A stretch of 64,000 nt of DNA from Streptomyces sp. 150FB (lineage in GTDB: Bacteria > Actinomycetota > Actinomycetes > Streptomycetales > Streptomycetaceae), in NCBI RefSeq assembly GCF_000818195.1, contig NZ_JTHL01000001.1, positions 7,895,301-7,959,300 of the forward strand, written 5' to 3'. The first letter of the stretch is position 1; every line of letters starts with the position of its first letter. The position numbers and the translations under genes are program-made. Under the pieces are notes generated by a model, which worked only from the letters and a program-made list of their open reading frames with translations, did not search any database and was not told where the DNA came from. Shown in pieces: positions 22,798 to 31,960 of the stretch.

Positions 22798-24576
22798 ATG
22801 GCTCGAATGACCGCTGCCCGAGCGGCAGTTGAGATCCTCAAGCGCGAAGGCGTGACAAACGCGTTCGGTGTGCCAGGCGCCGCGATCAATCCCTTCTACG
22901 CGGCCCTCAAGGCGGCCGGTGGCGTCAACCACACGCTCGCCCGCCATGTCGAGGGCGCCTCGCACATGGCTGAGGGCTACACCCGCACGCACCCGGGCAA
23001 CATCGGTGTCTGCGTCGGTACCTCGGGGCCCGCGGGCACCGACATGATCACCGGCCTGTACTCCGCGCTCGGTGACTCCATCCCGATCCTGTGCATCACG
23101 GGCCAGGCGCCCACAGCGGTGATCCACAAGGAGGACTTCCAGGCCGTCGACATCGCCTCGATCGCCAAGCCCGTCACCAAGGCGGCGACCACCGTCCTGG
23201 AGGCCGCGCAGGTCCCCGGCGTCTTCCAGCAGGCGTTCCACCTCATGCGCTCGGGCCGGCCAGGACCGGTCCTCGTAGACCTGCCGATCGACGTCCAGTT
23301 GACCGAGATCGAGTTCGACATCGACACGTACGAGCCGCTGCCGGTCTACAAGCCGTCAGCGACGCGCGCGCAGGTCGTCAAGGCCGTCAAGATGCTCAAC
23401 GAGTCCGAGCGGCCCCTGATCGTCGCAGGTGGCGGCATCATCAACGCCGACGCGTCGGAACTGCTGGTGGAATTCGCCGAGTTGACCGGTACGCTGGTCA
23501 TCCCCACCCTGATGGGCTGGGGCACCATCGCCGACGACCACGAGCTGAACGCCGGCATGGTGGGCCTCCAGACCTCGCACCGCTACGGCAACGCCACGTT
23601 CCTGGAGTCGGACTTCGTCCTCGGCATCGGCAACCGCTGGGCCAACCGCCACACCGGCAAGCTCGATGTCTACACGCGGGGACGGAAGTTCGTCCACGTC
23701 GACATCGAACCCACCCAGATCGGCAAGATCTTCGCCCCCGACTACGGGATCGCCTCGGACGCCAAGGTCGCCCTGGAACTGTTCGTCGAGGTCGCGAAGG
23801 AGCTGAAGGCCGCGGGCGAACTGCCCGACCGCCGTGCGTGGATCGAGTCGGCACGCGAACGCAAGGCGACGCTGCACCGCCGTACGCACTTCGACAACGT
23901 GCCGATCAAACCGCAGCGGGTGTACGAGGAGATGAACCGCGCCTTCGGCCCCGAGACCCGGTACGTCACCACCATCGGCCTCTCCCAGATCGCCGGCGCG
24001 CAGATGCTGCACGTCTACCGGCCGCGGCACTGGATCAACTGCGGCCAGGCGGGCCCGCTCGGCTGGACCATTCCGGCCGCACTGGGCGTCGCCACCGCCG
24101 ATCCGGAGGCCTCGGTGGTCGCGCTCTCCGGTGACTACGACTTCCAGTTCATGCTGGAGGAGCTGGCTGTCGGCGCGCAGCACCACATCCCGTACGTCCA
24201 TGTGCTGGTGAACAACTCGTACCTGGGGCTGATCCGTCAGGCACAGCGCAACTTCGACATCGACTTCCAGGTGAATCTGGAGTTCGAGAACATCAACTCA
24301 CCCGAGCTCGGTATGTACGGCGTCGACCATGTGAAGGTCGTCGAGGGCCTCGGCTGCAAGGCGATCCGGGTGACCGAACCGGATCAGCTCCTCGCGGCCT
24401 TCGAGGAGGCCAAGAAGCTGGCGGCCGAGTTCCGGGTGCCGGTGGTCGTGGAGGCCATCCTTGAGCGGATCACGAACATCTCGATGAGTGGCAGCGACAT
24501 CGCCAGCGTCAACGAGTTCGAGGACATCGCCACGGAGCCGGGCCACGCGCCCACGGAAATACTGCCGCTGGTCTGA
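22798..24576 (+). CDS. gcl: Glyoxylate carboligase (tartronate-semialdehyde synthase)
   Basis: A 592-residue ThDP enzyme, the usual Gcl length, joining two glyoxylates to tartronate semialdehyde and CO2. The N-terminal domain reads [20 protein letters not shown] and [15 protein letters not shown]; Gcl has Val in place of the catalytic Glu of other ThDP enzymes, and the segment [15 protein letters not shown] lies there. The FAD/middle domain has [13 protein letters not shown]; the ThDP-binding motif is [14 protein letters not shown] ... [16 protein letters not shown] after GAGGAGCACCCC. Takes glyoxylate produced from allantoin; product goes to the reductase encoded at 27501-28391. Confidence 0.95.
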   Translation: MARMTAARAAVEILKREGVTNAFGVPGAAINPFYAALKAAGGVNHTLARHVEGASHMAEGYTRTHPGNIGVCVGTSGPAGTDMITGLYSALGDSIPILCITGQAPTAVIHKEDFQAVDIASIAKPVTKAATTVLEAAQVPGVFQQAFHLMRSGRPGPVLVDLPIDVQLTEIEFDIDTYEPLPVYKPSATRAQVVKAVKMLNESERPLIVAGGGIINADASELLVEFAELTGTLVIPTLMGWGTIADDHELNAGMVGLQTSHRYGNATFLESDFVLGIGNRWANRHTGKLDVYTRGRKFVHVDIEPTQIGKIFAPDYGIASDAKVALELFVEVAKELKAAGELPDRRAWIESARERKATLHRRTHFDNVPIKPQRVYEEMNRAFGPETRYVTTIGLSQIAGAQMLHVYRPRHWINCGQAGPLGWTIPAALGVATADPEASVVALSGDYDFQFMLEELAVGAQHHIPYVHVLVNNSYLGLIRQAQRNFDIDFQVNLEFENINSPELGMYGVDHVKVVEGLGCKAIRVTEPDQLLAAFEEAKKLAAEFRVPVVVEAILERITNISMSGSDIASVNEFEDIATEPGHAPTEILPLV

Positions 24577-24601
24577 CCCAGCGGTGGACCGAGGGGGACG
24601 G

Positions 24602-24641
24602 GACGGCCCCCGCACCGGAGAGATCCGGGGCGGGGGCCGTC
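24602..24641 (+). terminator. Terminator hairpin after gcl
   Basis: GACGGCCCCCGC (24602-24613) pairs with GCGGGGGCCGTC (24630-24641); the loop itself contains CCGGA-GAGA-TCCGG. It starts 25 bases after the gcl stop and is followed by TTCCTGT. Confidence 0.75.
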
Positions 24642-24651
24642 TTCCTGTCCG

Positions 24652-25168
24652 TCAGGGTGCGGGCCGGTCGCCGGCGCGGGCCCGCTGGAGCAGGTCCGTG
24701 CTGTCGGCCCACTGGTCCACACTTCCCAACAGCGGCAACGCGCGAAGGTCCGGGTCCGTCACGGTTCGCGCGAGAGCCTGCGCGAAGCGCTCGGCGCGCA
24801 GGACCAGGAAGGGGCGCGAGTGGTACGGGCGGCGCCTCGGGTCCACCGCACTGGTGAGGCCGGAGGCGTTCTGGAGCGCCGCGACGGCCTCGTAGGCATC
24901 GCACAGGTGCGCTTCCCGGCTCGGGTGGTCCGTCGCGGCCAGGACCCCGCGCAGGACCGGGGCCAGTGACTCGGCCACCGGCAGCCGGCTGAACGCGCTG
25001 CCGAGCCACTTGGTGTAAGGGGCGTACCGGCGCTCCAGCAGCAGGCACACGCGCATCAGGTCCCGCACCAGCCCGGCCGCCACGACGGCCGAACCGAGGT
25101 CGTCGCCGACCTCCGCGCAGCGCCCATCGTCATGGCCCCAAGAGTGCCGGAGCGTCCCGCCCGGGACC
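24652..25168 (-). pseudogene. Truncated DUF4037 protein gene
   Basis: The frame reads LRHSWGHDDGRCAEVGDD, LVRDLMRVCLLLERRYAPYT, KWLGSAFSRL and RPFLVLRAERFAQAL, which is the C-terminal 150 or so residues of DUF4037 (nucleotidyltransferase-like) proteins that are normally about 330 residues. Upstream a TAG stop at about 25166 ends the frame and no good start precedes the conserved part; a GTG at 25083 would give only 143 residues. The N-terminal nucleotidyltransferase half is missing, so this is read as a decayed gene. Confidence 0.65.
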
Positions 25169-25179
25169 AGCGGCTATCC

Positions 25180-26091
25180 CTACCGCCTGAAGTAGTGGCC
25201 CTCCTCGATGTCCGCGAGCAGCGGCAGGTGGGTCGGCCGCCAGTCCAGGCGTTCGCGCGTCAGCGCGCTGGACGCCGGGGTGTCGAGCGACACCAACGGT
25301 CCGAGGAACCCGAAGTGGCCGGCCGCGTCCTCGGCTGCGACACCGGCGACCGGCACCTTGAGTTGGCGGCCCACGGTCTCCGCGATCTCGCGGAACGGCA
25401 CCCCCTCGTCGCCGACCGCGTGCAGGCGTGAGCCGGCCGGGGCCGACTCCAGGGCCAGCCGGTACAGGCGTGCCGCGTCCAGCCGGTGCACTGCGGGCCA
25501 CCGGTTCGATCCGTCGCCCACGTACGCCGATACGCCTTTCGCCCGGGCGATGCCGATGAGGGCCGGTGTGAAGCCCCGGGCATCTCCCTCACCGTGCACC
25601 AGCGGCGCGAGCCGCAGCGCGGCCGAGCGCACACCGCGCTCGCTCATCGCGATCACCGCCTGCTCCGCCGGAACCCGCAGGGCCGAGGCGCCCAGCTTCT
25701 CCACGTCGGGGGTGTCCGCCTCCGTGCCCGGCCGCCCGAACGCCAGGCCCAGAGTCCCCGACGTCACGACGAACGGTTTGCCGGAGCCCTCCAGCGCCGC
25801 TCCTATCGCCTCGACGGCGTTCAGTTCGACCCGGGCGCGAGCGACCGGATCCGTTGTCTCCGTCACGTGCTTGTTGGCCGCGTAAACGACCCCGTCCGCC
25901 GCGACGGCACCTTCGCGCAGGCTCTTGAGCTCCTCCAGTTCGCCGCGGTGTACCTGCACGCCGGCCGCCGACAGCGCCTCGGCGGCCGAGTCCGAGCGGG
26001 CGAGGCCGACGACCTGATGGCCTGCTCCGAGAAGTTCGGCGGCCACCGCGGATCCGATGTACCCGGTGGCACCGGTGAGAAAAACGCGCAC
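25180..26091 (-). CDS. NAD(P)-dependent epimerase/SDR-family oxidoreductase
   Basis: A 303-residue extended-type SDR with the cofactor motif FLTGATGYIGSAVAAELL (residues 4-21), a strand-3 switch VGLARSD and the segment FVVTSGTLGLAFG. The usual YxxxK pair is not obvious, as in many atypical family members (nmrA/TMR-like). C-terminus reads RERLDWRPTHLPLLADIEEG, typical for this actinomycete group. Substrate unknown. Divergent from a LysR regulator with 144 bases between, which probably controls it. Confidence 0.85.
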   Translation of the reverse strand: MRVFLTGATGYIGSAVAAELLGAGHQVVGLARSDSAAEALSAAGVQVHRGELEELKSLREGAVAADGVVYAANKHVTETTDPVARARVELNAVEAIGAALEGSGKPFVVTSGTLGLAFGRPGTEADTPDVEKLGASALRVPAEQAVIAMSERGVRSAALRLAPLVHGEGDARGFTPALIGIARAKGVSAYVGDGSNRWPAVHRLDAARLYRLALESAPAGSRLHAVGDEGVPFREIAETVGRQLKVPVAGVAAEDAAGHFGFLGPLVSLDTPASSALTRERLDWRPTHLPLLADIEEGHYFRR

Positions 26092-26235
26092 GCTGATGAT
26101 CCCCTTGTGGTCGCGGATCGGCCCTCCAGAAGCGGCGGGGCCTGTGCCTCAACGTTAGGAACCTCCGGCGCCGCGCGTCCAAGTCCTGTTCCGCACCACG
26201 CGATACGGAACGGGCATCACGCGTAGCCTGGCGGG

Positions 26236-27132
26236 GTGCCCGACACCCCCGCCTCCCGGGCGGACCTCGAACTCCGCCTGGTGCGCTACTTCACGGTCCT
26301 CGCCGAGCACGGCAACTTCCACCGCGCGGCCGACGCCCTGCACCTCGCCCAGCCGTCCCTGAGCCGGCAGATCCAGCGCCTCGAAGCGCGGATGGGCGTC
26401 CGGCTGCTCGACCGCACCAAGCAGGGCAGCCAACTCACCGACGCGGGACGGGCGTTCCTGCCCGAGGCACACGCACTCCTGCACTCCGCGCAGCACGCCG
26501 TGGCGACGGCACGCGCCGCTGTCGGACCCGGTGTGTTCACGATCGGCTACACGGGCGACCTCATCGTGACCGCAGCCGTACGGGAGTTGCGCCGGCTGCG
26601 TCCCGACGCCGAGGTGCGCACCTCGCACCTGGAGGTCAGTCAGGTGAACGCGAGCCTGCTGGACCACCGGGTCGACGCGGTCCTCACCCGGGAGCCTTTC
26701 CCCACCGACCAGTTGGGTGTGACGGTGCTGCACGAGGAGCCCCGGGTGCTCATGGTGCCCGCGGTCCACCGGCTCGCCGGCCGTACGTCGGTCACGCTCG
26801 CCGACTTCGCGGACGAGGCCCTGGTCCGGTACGCCGACCCGGTGTACGACGCGTTCTGGCGTCTGCTCCCACGCCCGGACGGACGCCCGGCACCCGATGG
26901 CCCACTCGTGGAAGCGGTGGCGGACAAGCTCGAACTCATCGCCGGAGGCGAGGCGTTGGCTCTGGCGCCGGCCGGCGACCACCACACTCCTCTTCGGTCC
27001 GACCTCACGACGGTGCCTGTGGAAGGGGTCGAGCCGTGCCGGGTCGTACTCGCGACCAGGGCCAGGGACCACGTACCGCTCGGCGGGGACTTTCTCGACA
27101 TCGTCGTGAGGCAGCGCGCGGGCGGAGGCTGA
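26236..27132 (+). CDS. LysR-family transcriptional regulator
   Basis: A 298-residue LysR protein starting at GTG. The helix-turn-helix is FHRAADALHLAQPSLSRQIQ (about residues 32-51) followed by RLEARMGVRLLDRTKQG; the C-terminal substrate-binding domain begins near residue 95 (FTIGYTGDLIVTAAV). LysR genes commonly regulate the divergent neighbour, here the SDR gene. Confidence 0.88.
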   Translation: MPDTPASRADLELRLVRYFTVLAEHGNFHRAADALHLAQPSLSRQIQRLEARMGVRLLDRTKQGSQLTDAGRAFLPEAHALLHSAQHAVATARAAVGPGVFTIGYTGDLIVTAAVRELRRLRPDAEVRTSHLEVSQVNASLLDHRVDAVLTREPFPTDQLGVTVLHEEPRVLMVPAVHRLAGRTSVTLADFADEALVRYADPVYDAFWRLLPRPDGRPAPDGPLVEAVADKLELIAGGEALALAPAGDHHTPLRSDLTTVPVEGVEPCRVVLATRARDHVPLGGDFLDIVVRQRAGGG

Positions 27133-27500
27133 TGACGGCGTGCGGGACAGGTGCCGGGGGGCCGGTGTGTGACCGCGGCGGCGGCGACGGGCCTTCCGGC
27201 TTCCTTCTCTCAGGCCGAGAGGGAGCCTTCGTGGCCCTTACCACCGCACTGGCTCCCGCTCGCCGCCGCGGTCTGGCCCGCGCCACCGGTCACCCCTCAT
27301 AGGGCCGGTGGGCGGACGTCGGATGCCACTTCGGTCCCCGCGCGGGGCGCGGACCGGAGTGGGCGAGGTTCTTGGTCGAGGGTTCTTGTCGATCTCCTGC
27401 TGGTTACCTGTGGTTCCGGGCGACGGTGGCACTTGGGCGCGACAGGACAGGTGTCAGCGCCACCGCCGCCCGGGTCTGTGGGGCCCGGAGTCCGGGCGGG
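27133..27500. other. Intergenic region without recognised features (368 bases)
   Basis: Lies between the convergent ends of the LysR gene and the tartronate-semialdehyde reductase gene. Frames here lack ribosome sites and resemble nothing known. I see no strong hairpin or repeat. Confidence 0.4.
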
Positions 27501-28391
27501 TCAGACCTGCTCGCCGGAGAGGCGTTCGACCGAGCGCAGCAGCGCGGAGTGGTCGAGTCCGCCGTCGCCCTGCGCACGCAGGGAGGCGACCAGTTGGGCC
27601 ACCACGGCGCCCACGGGAAGCGCGGCGCCGACATTGCGGGCGGCGTCCGTGACGATGCCCATGTCCTTGTGGTGCAGGTCGATCCTGAAGCCGGGCTTGA
27701 AGTCGCGGTTGAGGAAGTTGTCCTTCTTGCGGGTCAGCACGGTCGACCCGGCGAGACCGCCGTTCAGCACGTCCAGCGCGGCGTTCAGGTCGACGCCGGA
27801 CTTCTCCAGGAAGACCACGGCCTCGGCGCACGCCTGGATGTTGACGGCGACGATGAGCTGGTTGGCCGCCTTCACCGTCTGCCCCGAACCGTGCGGGCCG
27901 CAGAGCACGATGGTCTTGCCCAGCGCGTCGAGGAGCGGCTTCGCGTCGTCGAAGTCGGCCTGCTCGCCGCCGACCATGATGGAGAGCACGGCCTCGATGG
28001 CACCGGCCTCGCCGCCGGAGACCGGGGCGTCCAGGACGCGCAGGCCCTTCTCGGCGCCCGCCTTGGCCAGGTCGACGGAGGTCTGCGGGGTGATCGACGA
28101 CATGTCGATCAGCAGCGCGCCGCGCCGGGCGTTCTCCAGGATGCCGTCGGCGCCGTACGCCACGGCCTCGACCTGCGGGGACGCGGGCACCATGGTGACG
28201 ATCACGTCGGCGTCCCGTACGGCCTCGGCGATGGAGCCCGCGACCGTACCGCCGGCGCCCGCCAGCCGGTCCAGCTTGTCCTGCTCCAGCGTGTAACCGG
28301 TCACGGAGTAACCGGCCTTGATCAGGTTCTCGGACATGGGGGAGCCCATGATGCCGAGTCCTATCCATGCGATCTTGGGGAGGTTGCTCAT
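27501..28391 (-). CDS. glxR: 2-hydroxy-3-oxopropionate (tartronate semialdehyde) reductase
   Basis: A 296-residue member of the 3-hydroxyisobutyrate dehydrogenase family. The NAD(P) motif is AWIGLGIMGSPMSENLIKAG (residues 8-27), the substrate motif is DAPVSGGEAGA (about 118) and the catalytic Lys lies in GSGQTVKAANQLIVAV. It reduces tartronate semialdehyde from Gcl to D-glycerate. ATG follows GAGGCATCCGC. It follows hyi by 34 bases on the same strand, so the two form one operon under the palindromes at 29264-29299. Confidence 0.93.
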   Translation of the reverse strand: MSNLPKIAWIGLGIMGSPMSENLIKAGYSVTGYTLEQDKLDRLAGAGGTVAGSIAEAVRDADVIVTMVPASPQVEAVAYGADGILENARRGALLIDMSSITPQTSVDLAKAGAEKGLRVLDAPVSGGEAGAIEAVLSIMVGGEQADFDDAKPLLDALGKTIVLCGPHGSGQTVKAANQLIVAVNIQACAEAVVFLEKSGVDLNAALDVLNGGLAGSTVLTRKKDNFLNRDFKPGFRIDLHHKDMGIVTDAARNVGAALPVGAVVAQLVASLRAQGDGGLDHSALLRSVERLSGEQV

Positions 28392-28425
28392 GCGGATGCC
28401 TCTTTCAACGCGCGCGGGAGAATGG

Positions 28426-29247
28426 TCAGTTGGCGAGCCAGCCGAAGGAATCGGCGCTCGGGCGATCGCCCGCCTTGTACTCCAGGCCGACCCAGCCGTC
28501 GTATCCGGCCTTGCGCAGCCGCTCCAGCAGCTCGTCGAGCGGCAGCGTGCCGGTGCCGGGGGCGCCACGGCCCGGGTTGTCGGCGATCTGTACGTGACCG
28601 GTCTTGGCCGCATACGCGTCGATGACCTCGTTCAGGTCCTCGCCGTTCATGGACAGGTGGTACAGATCGAGCAGGAACTTCGTGTTGCCGAGGCCCGTCG
28701 CCTCGTTCACCTTGTCGACGACCTCGATCGCGGACGGCGCGCTCACCAGCGGATAGAGGGGCGACTCCGGCTTGTTGAGTGCCTCGATCAGCAGGATCGC
28801 CCCGACGCGGTCGGCGGCGCGGGCGGCGAGCACCAGGCTCTCCAGGGCGAGTGAGTCCTGGAGGCGGGGGTCGGCGCCTTCGACGCGATTGCCGTACAGC
28901 GCGTTGAGCGCGGTGCAGCCGACGGAGCCGGCGAAGGCCGCCGCCACCTCGATGTTGGCGCGGAACCGGTCACACTCCTCGCCCGGTACGGAGAGCGCCC
29001 CGCGATCGGGCCCCGGAAGCTGTCCGGCGTAGAAGTTCAGCCCCACCAGCTCGGTGCCCGCGTCGTCGAGCGCCTTCTTGAGGGCGTCCAACTCGGACTG
29101 CGGCGGAGTGGGGGAGTCGATCCACGGCCACCACAGCTCCACGGCGGTGAAACCGGCCGCGGCTGCGGCCGCCGGTCGCTCCAGGAGCGGCAGCTCGGTG
29201 AAGAGGATGGACAGGTTCACATCGAAGCGCTGGTCTGCGTAGCCCAT
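28426..29247 (-). CDS. hyi: Hydroxypyruvate isomerase family protein
   Basis: A 273-residue TIM-barrel protein of the Hyi/xylose-isomerase-like family: FDVNLSILFTELPLLERP at the start, GFTAVELWWPW, LIEALNKPESPLYPL with a catalytic Glu, FLLDLYHLSMNGEDL with metal ligands and QIADNPGRGAPGTG. Hyi interconverts hydroxypyruvate and tartronate semialdehyde. I chose ATG 29247, 11 bases after AAGGAG; a longer frame would run through the operators. First gene of the hyi-glxR operon. Confidence 0.9.
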   Translation of the reverse strand: MGYADQRFDVNLSILFTELPLLERPAAAAAAGFTAVELWWPWIDSPTPPQSELDALKKALDDAGTELVGLNFYAGQLPGPDRGALSVPGEECDRFRANIEVAAAFAGSVGCTALNALYGNRVEGADPRLQDSLALESLVLAARAADRVGAILLIEALNKPESPLYPLVSAPSAIEVVDKVNEATGLGNTKFLLDLYHLSMNGEDLNEVIDAYAAKTGHVQIADNPGRGAPGTGTLPLDELLERLRKAGYDGWVGLEYKAGDRPSADSFGWLAN

Positions 29248-29263
29248 GAGGCTCAGCCGCTCC

Positions 29264-29328
29264 TTCCGTATTGCGGAAGTTAGTTTCTGCTTGATGGAAG
29301 CCTGCCCGTGGGGCTCAGTGGCTGTCAA
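29264..29328 (-). promoter_or_regulatory. hyi-glxR promoter with two AllR-type palindromes
   Basis: On the minus strand -35 TTGACA (29328-29323), 18-base spacer, -10 CAGGCT (29304-29299). A weaker palindrome TTCTGCTTGATGGAA (29285-29299) overlaps the start region and a perfect TTCCGTATTGCGGAA (29264-29278) follows. Centres are 21 bp apart, the same spacing as at gcl. Confidence 0.68.
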
Positions 29329-29474
29329 GTGCGGCCGACGGAATGGCCGAGTAATTCGGCCCCCGATCCGCCGGGAGGGGATCGGAGGCCGTGTGCGGTG
29401 GTCCGGGTACGGGCTGGTCGCTGGGCCGGGTGTGGGGCCAGGCTCTGCGGCCGGGTACGGCCCGCCGGCTCAGG

Positions 29475-30713
29475 TCACTGGAACAGCGCCGGATCGACCG
29501 CGTCGGCGATCGCCTGGAGTCCCGCCTCGTTGGGGTGCAGATGGTCTCCGCTGTCGAAGGCGGCGCGGAACTTCGTCGGCTGCGCCGGATCGTGCGTCGC
29601 CGTGTCCTGGTCGACAATCCCATCGCAGCCGCTGCCCGCGCCCCGGATGAAGCTGTTCACAGCGGCGCGCTTCGGCTCCAGCTCCGCCTTCCAGCCTCCG
29701 GCGCCCTCGAACGGTGTGAGCGTCGAGCAGATGAACTTGACGCCCTTGCCGTGCGCGGCGGAGATGAGCTGCTTCAAGCCGGTGATGAGCTGATCGGCGG
29801 TCGGGTTCCTGTTCGTCAGGTCGTTGATCGGGTCGTCGGCGAAGATCACCCACCGGACGCCCGGCTGTGCGAGCACATCCCGGTCGAAACGCTTCAGCGC
29901 GCTCTGCCCGGCCCCGTCCGCCAGCAACTGGTTTCCGCTGATGCCCTGGTTGAGTACGCCGACCACGCGCCCGGCGGCGGACAGCCTCGTCGCGAGGTCG
30001 TTCGGCCAGCGGCGGTTGGCGTCGGTCCGGGACGCGATGCCGTCGGTGATCGAGGCGCCGAGCGTGACGACGGCGCCCGTGGCCGCGGTGTTCACGACGT
30101 CCAGCCCCGACAGGAAGTAGTAGCTGCCGGTGGTTTTCACGCCCGTCAGGTCGGCGTTGCCTGCCACGTCCCCCGGAGCGATGTAGTTGGTCTGAAGTCC
30201 CGACTGGTGGTAGGTCGCTGGGCCGGTGGAGTCGGGTACGTGGAAGCTGACCGCCACATCCGCGCCCGCCGGTACGGCGAAGCCGGTCGAGTCGCTGGCG
30301 ACCGTACCCCCGACGGGGATGGTGACATCGGTCCGTCCGCCGAAGGTGACAGCGCGGTCGGTGGACGCGGAGACGGACGAGCCCGAGGTGCGCCGGGCTA
30401 TGTGTACGTCGCGGATGACCACGGGCTTGTTGCCGAAGGCGTTCGACAGATGGACGCGCGCGGCGGTGCCGGAAATGCTGGTGTGCACGATCTGACGAAT
30501 CGTCTGCTGCCCGAAGGTGTCGCTGCCGCTCTGTGGGGAGGCGGCCCAGGTGCCGATCCAGGTGTCGGCGGCGGGGGCGGACGCCGACGCGGACGTGGCG
30601 TCGGCCTCGGTCCCGGTCTCGGCCGAGGCGGATCGCTGGACGCCGGCGATCAGCAGAACGGTGGTGGCGGTGGCAGTGGCGGTGGTGGCAAGGGTGCGGA
30701 GCTTTCGCTTCAC
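29475..30713 (-). CDS. Secreted SGNH/GDSL-type hydrolase
   Basis: A 412-residue exported esterase-like protein. Start GTG (30713), basic KRK and a hydrophobic segment of about 20 residues, ending near QRSASA, form a signal peptide. The mature part has block I VVTLGASITDGIAS (nucleophile Ser; GAS replaces GDS), block II GISGNQLL (oxyanion Gly), block III FADDPINDLTN (Asn), and block V SGDHLHPNEAGL with the Asp-His pair. The N-terminal 170 residues are a beta-rich domain (TWIGTWAASPQSG) often seen in Streptomyces homologues. Acts outside the cell on esters; substrate unknown. It sits among urate and glyoxylate genes without obvious link. Confidence 0.88.
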   Translation of the reverse strand: MKRKLRTLATTATATATTVLLIAGVQRSASAETGTEADATSASASAPAADTWIGTWAASPQSGSDTFGQQTIRQIVHTSISGTAARVHLSNAFGNKPVVIRDVHIARRTSGSSVSASTDRAVTFGGRTDVTIPVGGTVASDSTGFAVPAGADVAVSFHVPDSTGPATYHQSGLQTNYIAPGDVAGNADLTGVKTTGSYYFLSGLDVVNTAATGAVVTLGASITDGIASRTDANRRWPNDLATRLSAAGRVVGVLNQGISGNQLLADGAGQSALKRFDRDVLAQPGVRWVIFADDPINDLTNRNPTADQLITGLKQLISAAHGKGVKFICSTLTPFEGAGGWKAELEPKRAAVNSFIRGAGSGCDGIVDQDTATHDPAQPTKFRAAFDSGDHLHPNEAGLQAIADAVDPALFQ

Positions 30714-30895
30714 TGTGGGGTGTCCCTCTGTCCCGCGGCGCCCCTTGGCCGGGGCGCCTTCTGCCTCAACCATTACCCAGAACACACCAGTTGGTGCGGC
30801 GCGGTCGGGGGCGAGGCGGGGGGTGGGGTCGGTGCCGGGTTGGCATTATAAAGGTCCACTGGTTCCTTATTGGCGGGGTCGGTTAGGCTTGCCGT

Positions 30896-31630
30896 ATGTC
30901 CTCGCAGCCCCCTGAATTCCAGCGCGCGCGCAGACCCGAGCAGATCGAGGCGCGCCGCCGGGCCATCCTGTCGACCGCGCGCGGGATGCTCGGTGAACGC
31001 TCCCTGGCGGACATCAGCCTCCGTGAACTCAGTCTGCGGGTGGGGCTGTCCAAGTCGAACGTCCTGCGCTACTTCGACAGCCGCGAAGCGATCTTCCTGG
31101 AGCTGCTGGACACCGAATCCGAAGCCTGGCTGGACGCTCTCGAAGTGGTGCTCGCGGCAGGAGGCCAGGTAGGGGAGGCAGGGGAGGCGGGGGAGCCCCG
31201 GGATGCGACCGGGGAGGCCGAGCCGTACGCCGTCGAGGTCCGCCTCGCCTCGGCCGTCGCCGACACCCTTTACGAACGCCCGCTCCTGTGCGAGCTGATC
31301 GGCTCGATGAGCGGCGTACTGGAACGCAACATCAGCGTGGATTTCGCCCGCGCCTTCAAGCGGCGCGCGACCGGGCACACCGAACGCCTGGCGGCGCTGG
31401 TCGGCTCCCGGCTGCCGGGGCTCGGCGGCGCGGCGTCCGGTCAGTTCGCCGCCGCGGTCATCGTGATCACCGCGGGTCTCTGGCCGTACGCCAACCCGAC
31501 CGAGGCAGTGGCGACGGTGACGGCGGAGATGGGCCACCCGCCGACGGACGAGACCTTCCCGCACGCTCTCCGCGAGGCCCTCATCACGCATCTCATCGGG
31601 CTGAGCGCTTCCCCGCATCGTTTCGTATGA
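30896..31630 (+). CDS. TetR-family transcriptional regulator
   Basis: A 244-residue TetR protein: DISLRELSLRVGLSKSNVLR forms the helix-turn-helix (about residues 40-59), with YFDSREAIFLELL after it, and a long C-terminal domain with VITAGLWPYANP. A loop at about 90-105 is Gly/Glu-rich with a repeated GEAGE. The ATG is preceded by a possible -10 TAGGCT only 6 bases away (30884-30889), so the mRNA may be leaderless. Divergent from the GDSL hydrolase, a likely target. Confidence 0.85.
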   Translation: MSSQPPEFQRARRPEQIEARRRAILSTARGMLGERSLADISLRELSLRVGLSKSNVLRYFDSREAIFLELLDTESEAWLDALEVVLAAGGQVGEAGEAGEPRDATGEAEPYAVEVRLASAVADTLYERPLLCELIGSMSGVLERNISVDFARAFKRRATGHTERLAALVGSRLPGLGGAASGQFAAAVIVITAGLWPYANPTEAVATVTAEMGHPPTDETFPHALREALITHLIGLSASPHRFV

Positions 31631-31690
31631 CCACCCGGCGGGTCGGTTAAGGTCGTCCCCGGAGCGACGCGATGGAGGTATGGAGGCACA

Positions 31691-31960
31691 GTGCGACTCA
31701 GGGTGGAGTTCACGACCGAACCCTTCGACCTGGACGAGGCACCCGCCCACGCGGTGGTGGCCCGCGAGGTCGTCCAGGGGGCCGGCCTCGACGCCGTGGA
31801 CGTGGGGCCGTTCGGCAATACGGCGGAGGGTGACGCCGAAACCGTACTGGCCGCGGTCGACACCCTGCTGCGCAGGACACTGGCCGCAGGCGCGACCCGG
31901 GTCTCGCTCCAGGTGAATGTGGCCGGACCCGATACCGCGCCCGGCGGAGGCGCCCGGTGA
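31691..31960 (+). CDS. MTH1187/YkoF-type small (thiamine-binding-like) protein
   Basis: An 89-residue protein, length and pattern of the MTH1187/DUF77 family: a beta strand RLRVEFTTEP, helix AREVVQGAG, central GPFGNTAEGD and a last strand VSLQVNVAG. Characterised relatives form ferredoxin-like tetramers that bind thiamine or related ligands. GTG start after GGAGGCACA. Its stop overlaps the next gene (GTGA), tying it to a small DNA-binding protein, so it may act as that protein's ligand sensor (inference). Confidence 0.65.
   Translation: MRLRVEFTTEPFDLDEAPAHAVVAREVVQGAGLDAVDVGPFGNTAEGDAETVLAAVDTLLRRTLAAGATRVSLQVNVAGPDTAPGGGAR

Noticed and set aside
27151..28625. Long plus-strand frames opposite glxR and hyi
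   Set aside because: Shadows of well supported minus-strand enzymes; no ribosome sites and no domain.
30850..30875. Imperfect palindrome around AAGGTCCACTGGTTCCTT before the TetR gene
   Set aside because: The arms need an inserted base to pair; too weak to list as an operator.
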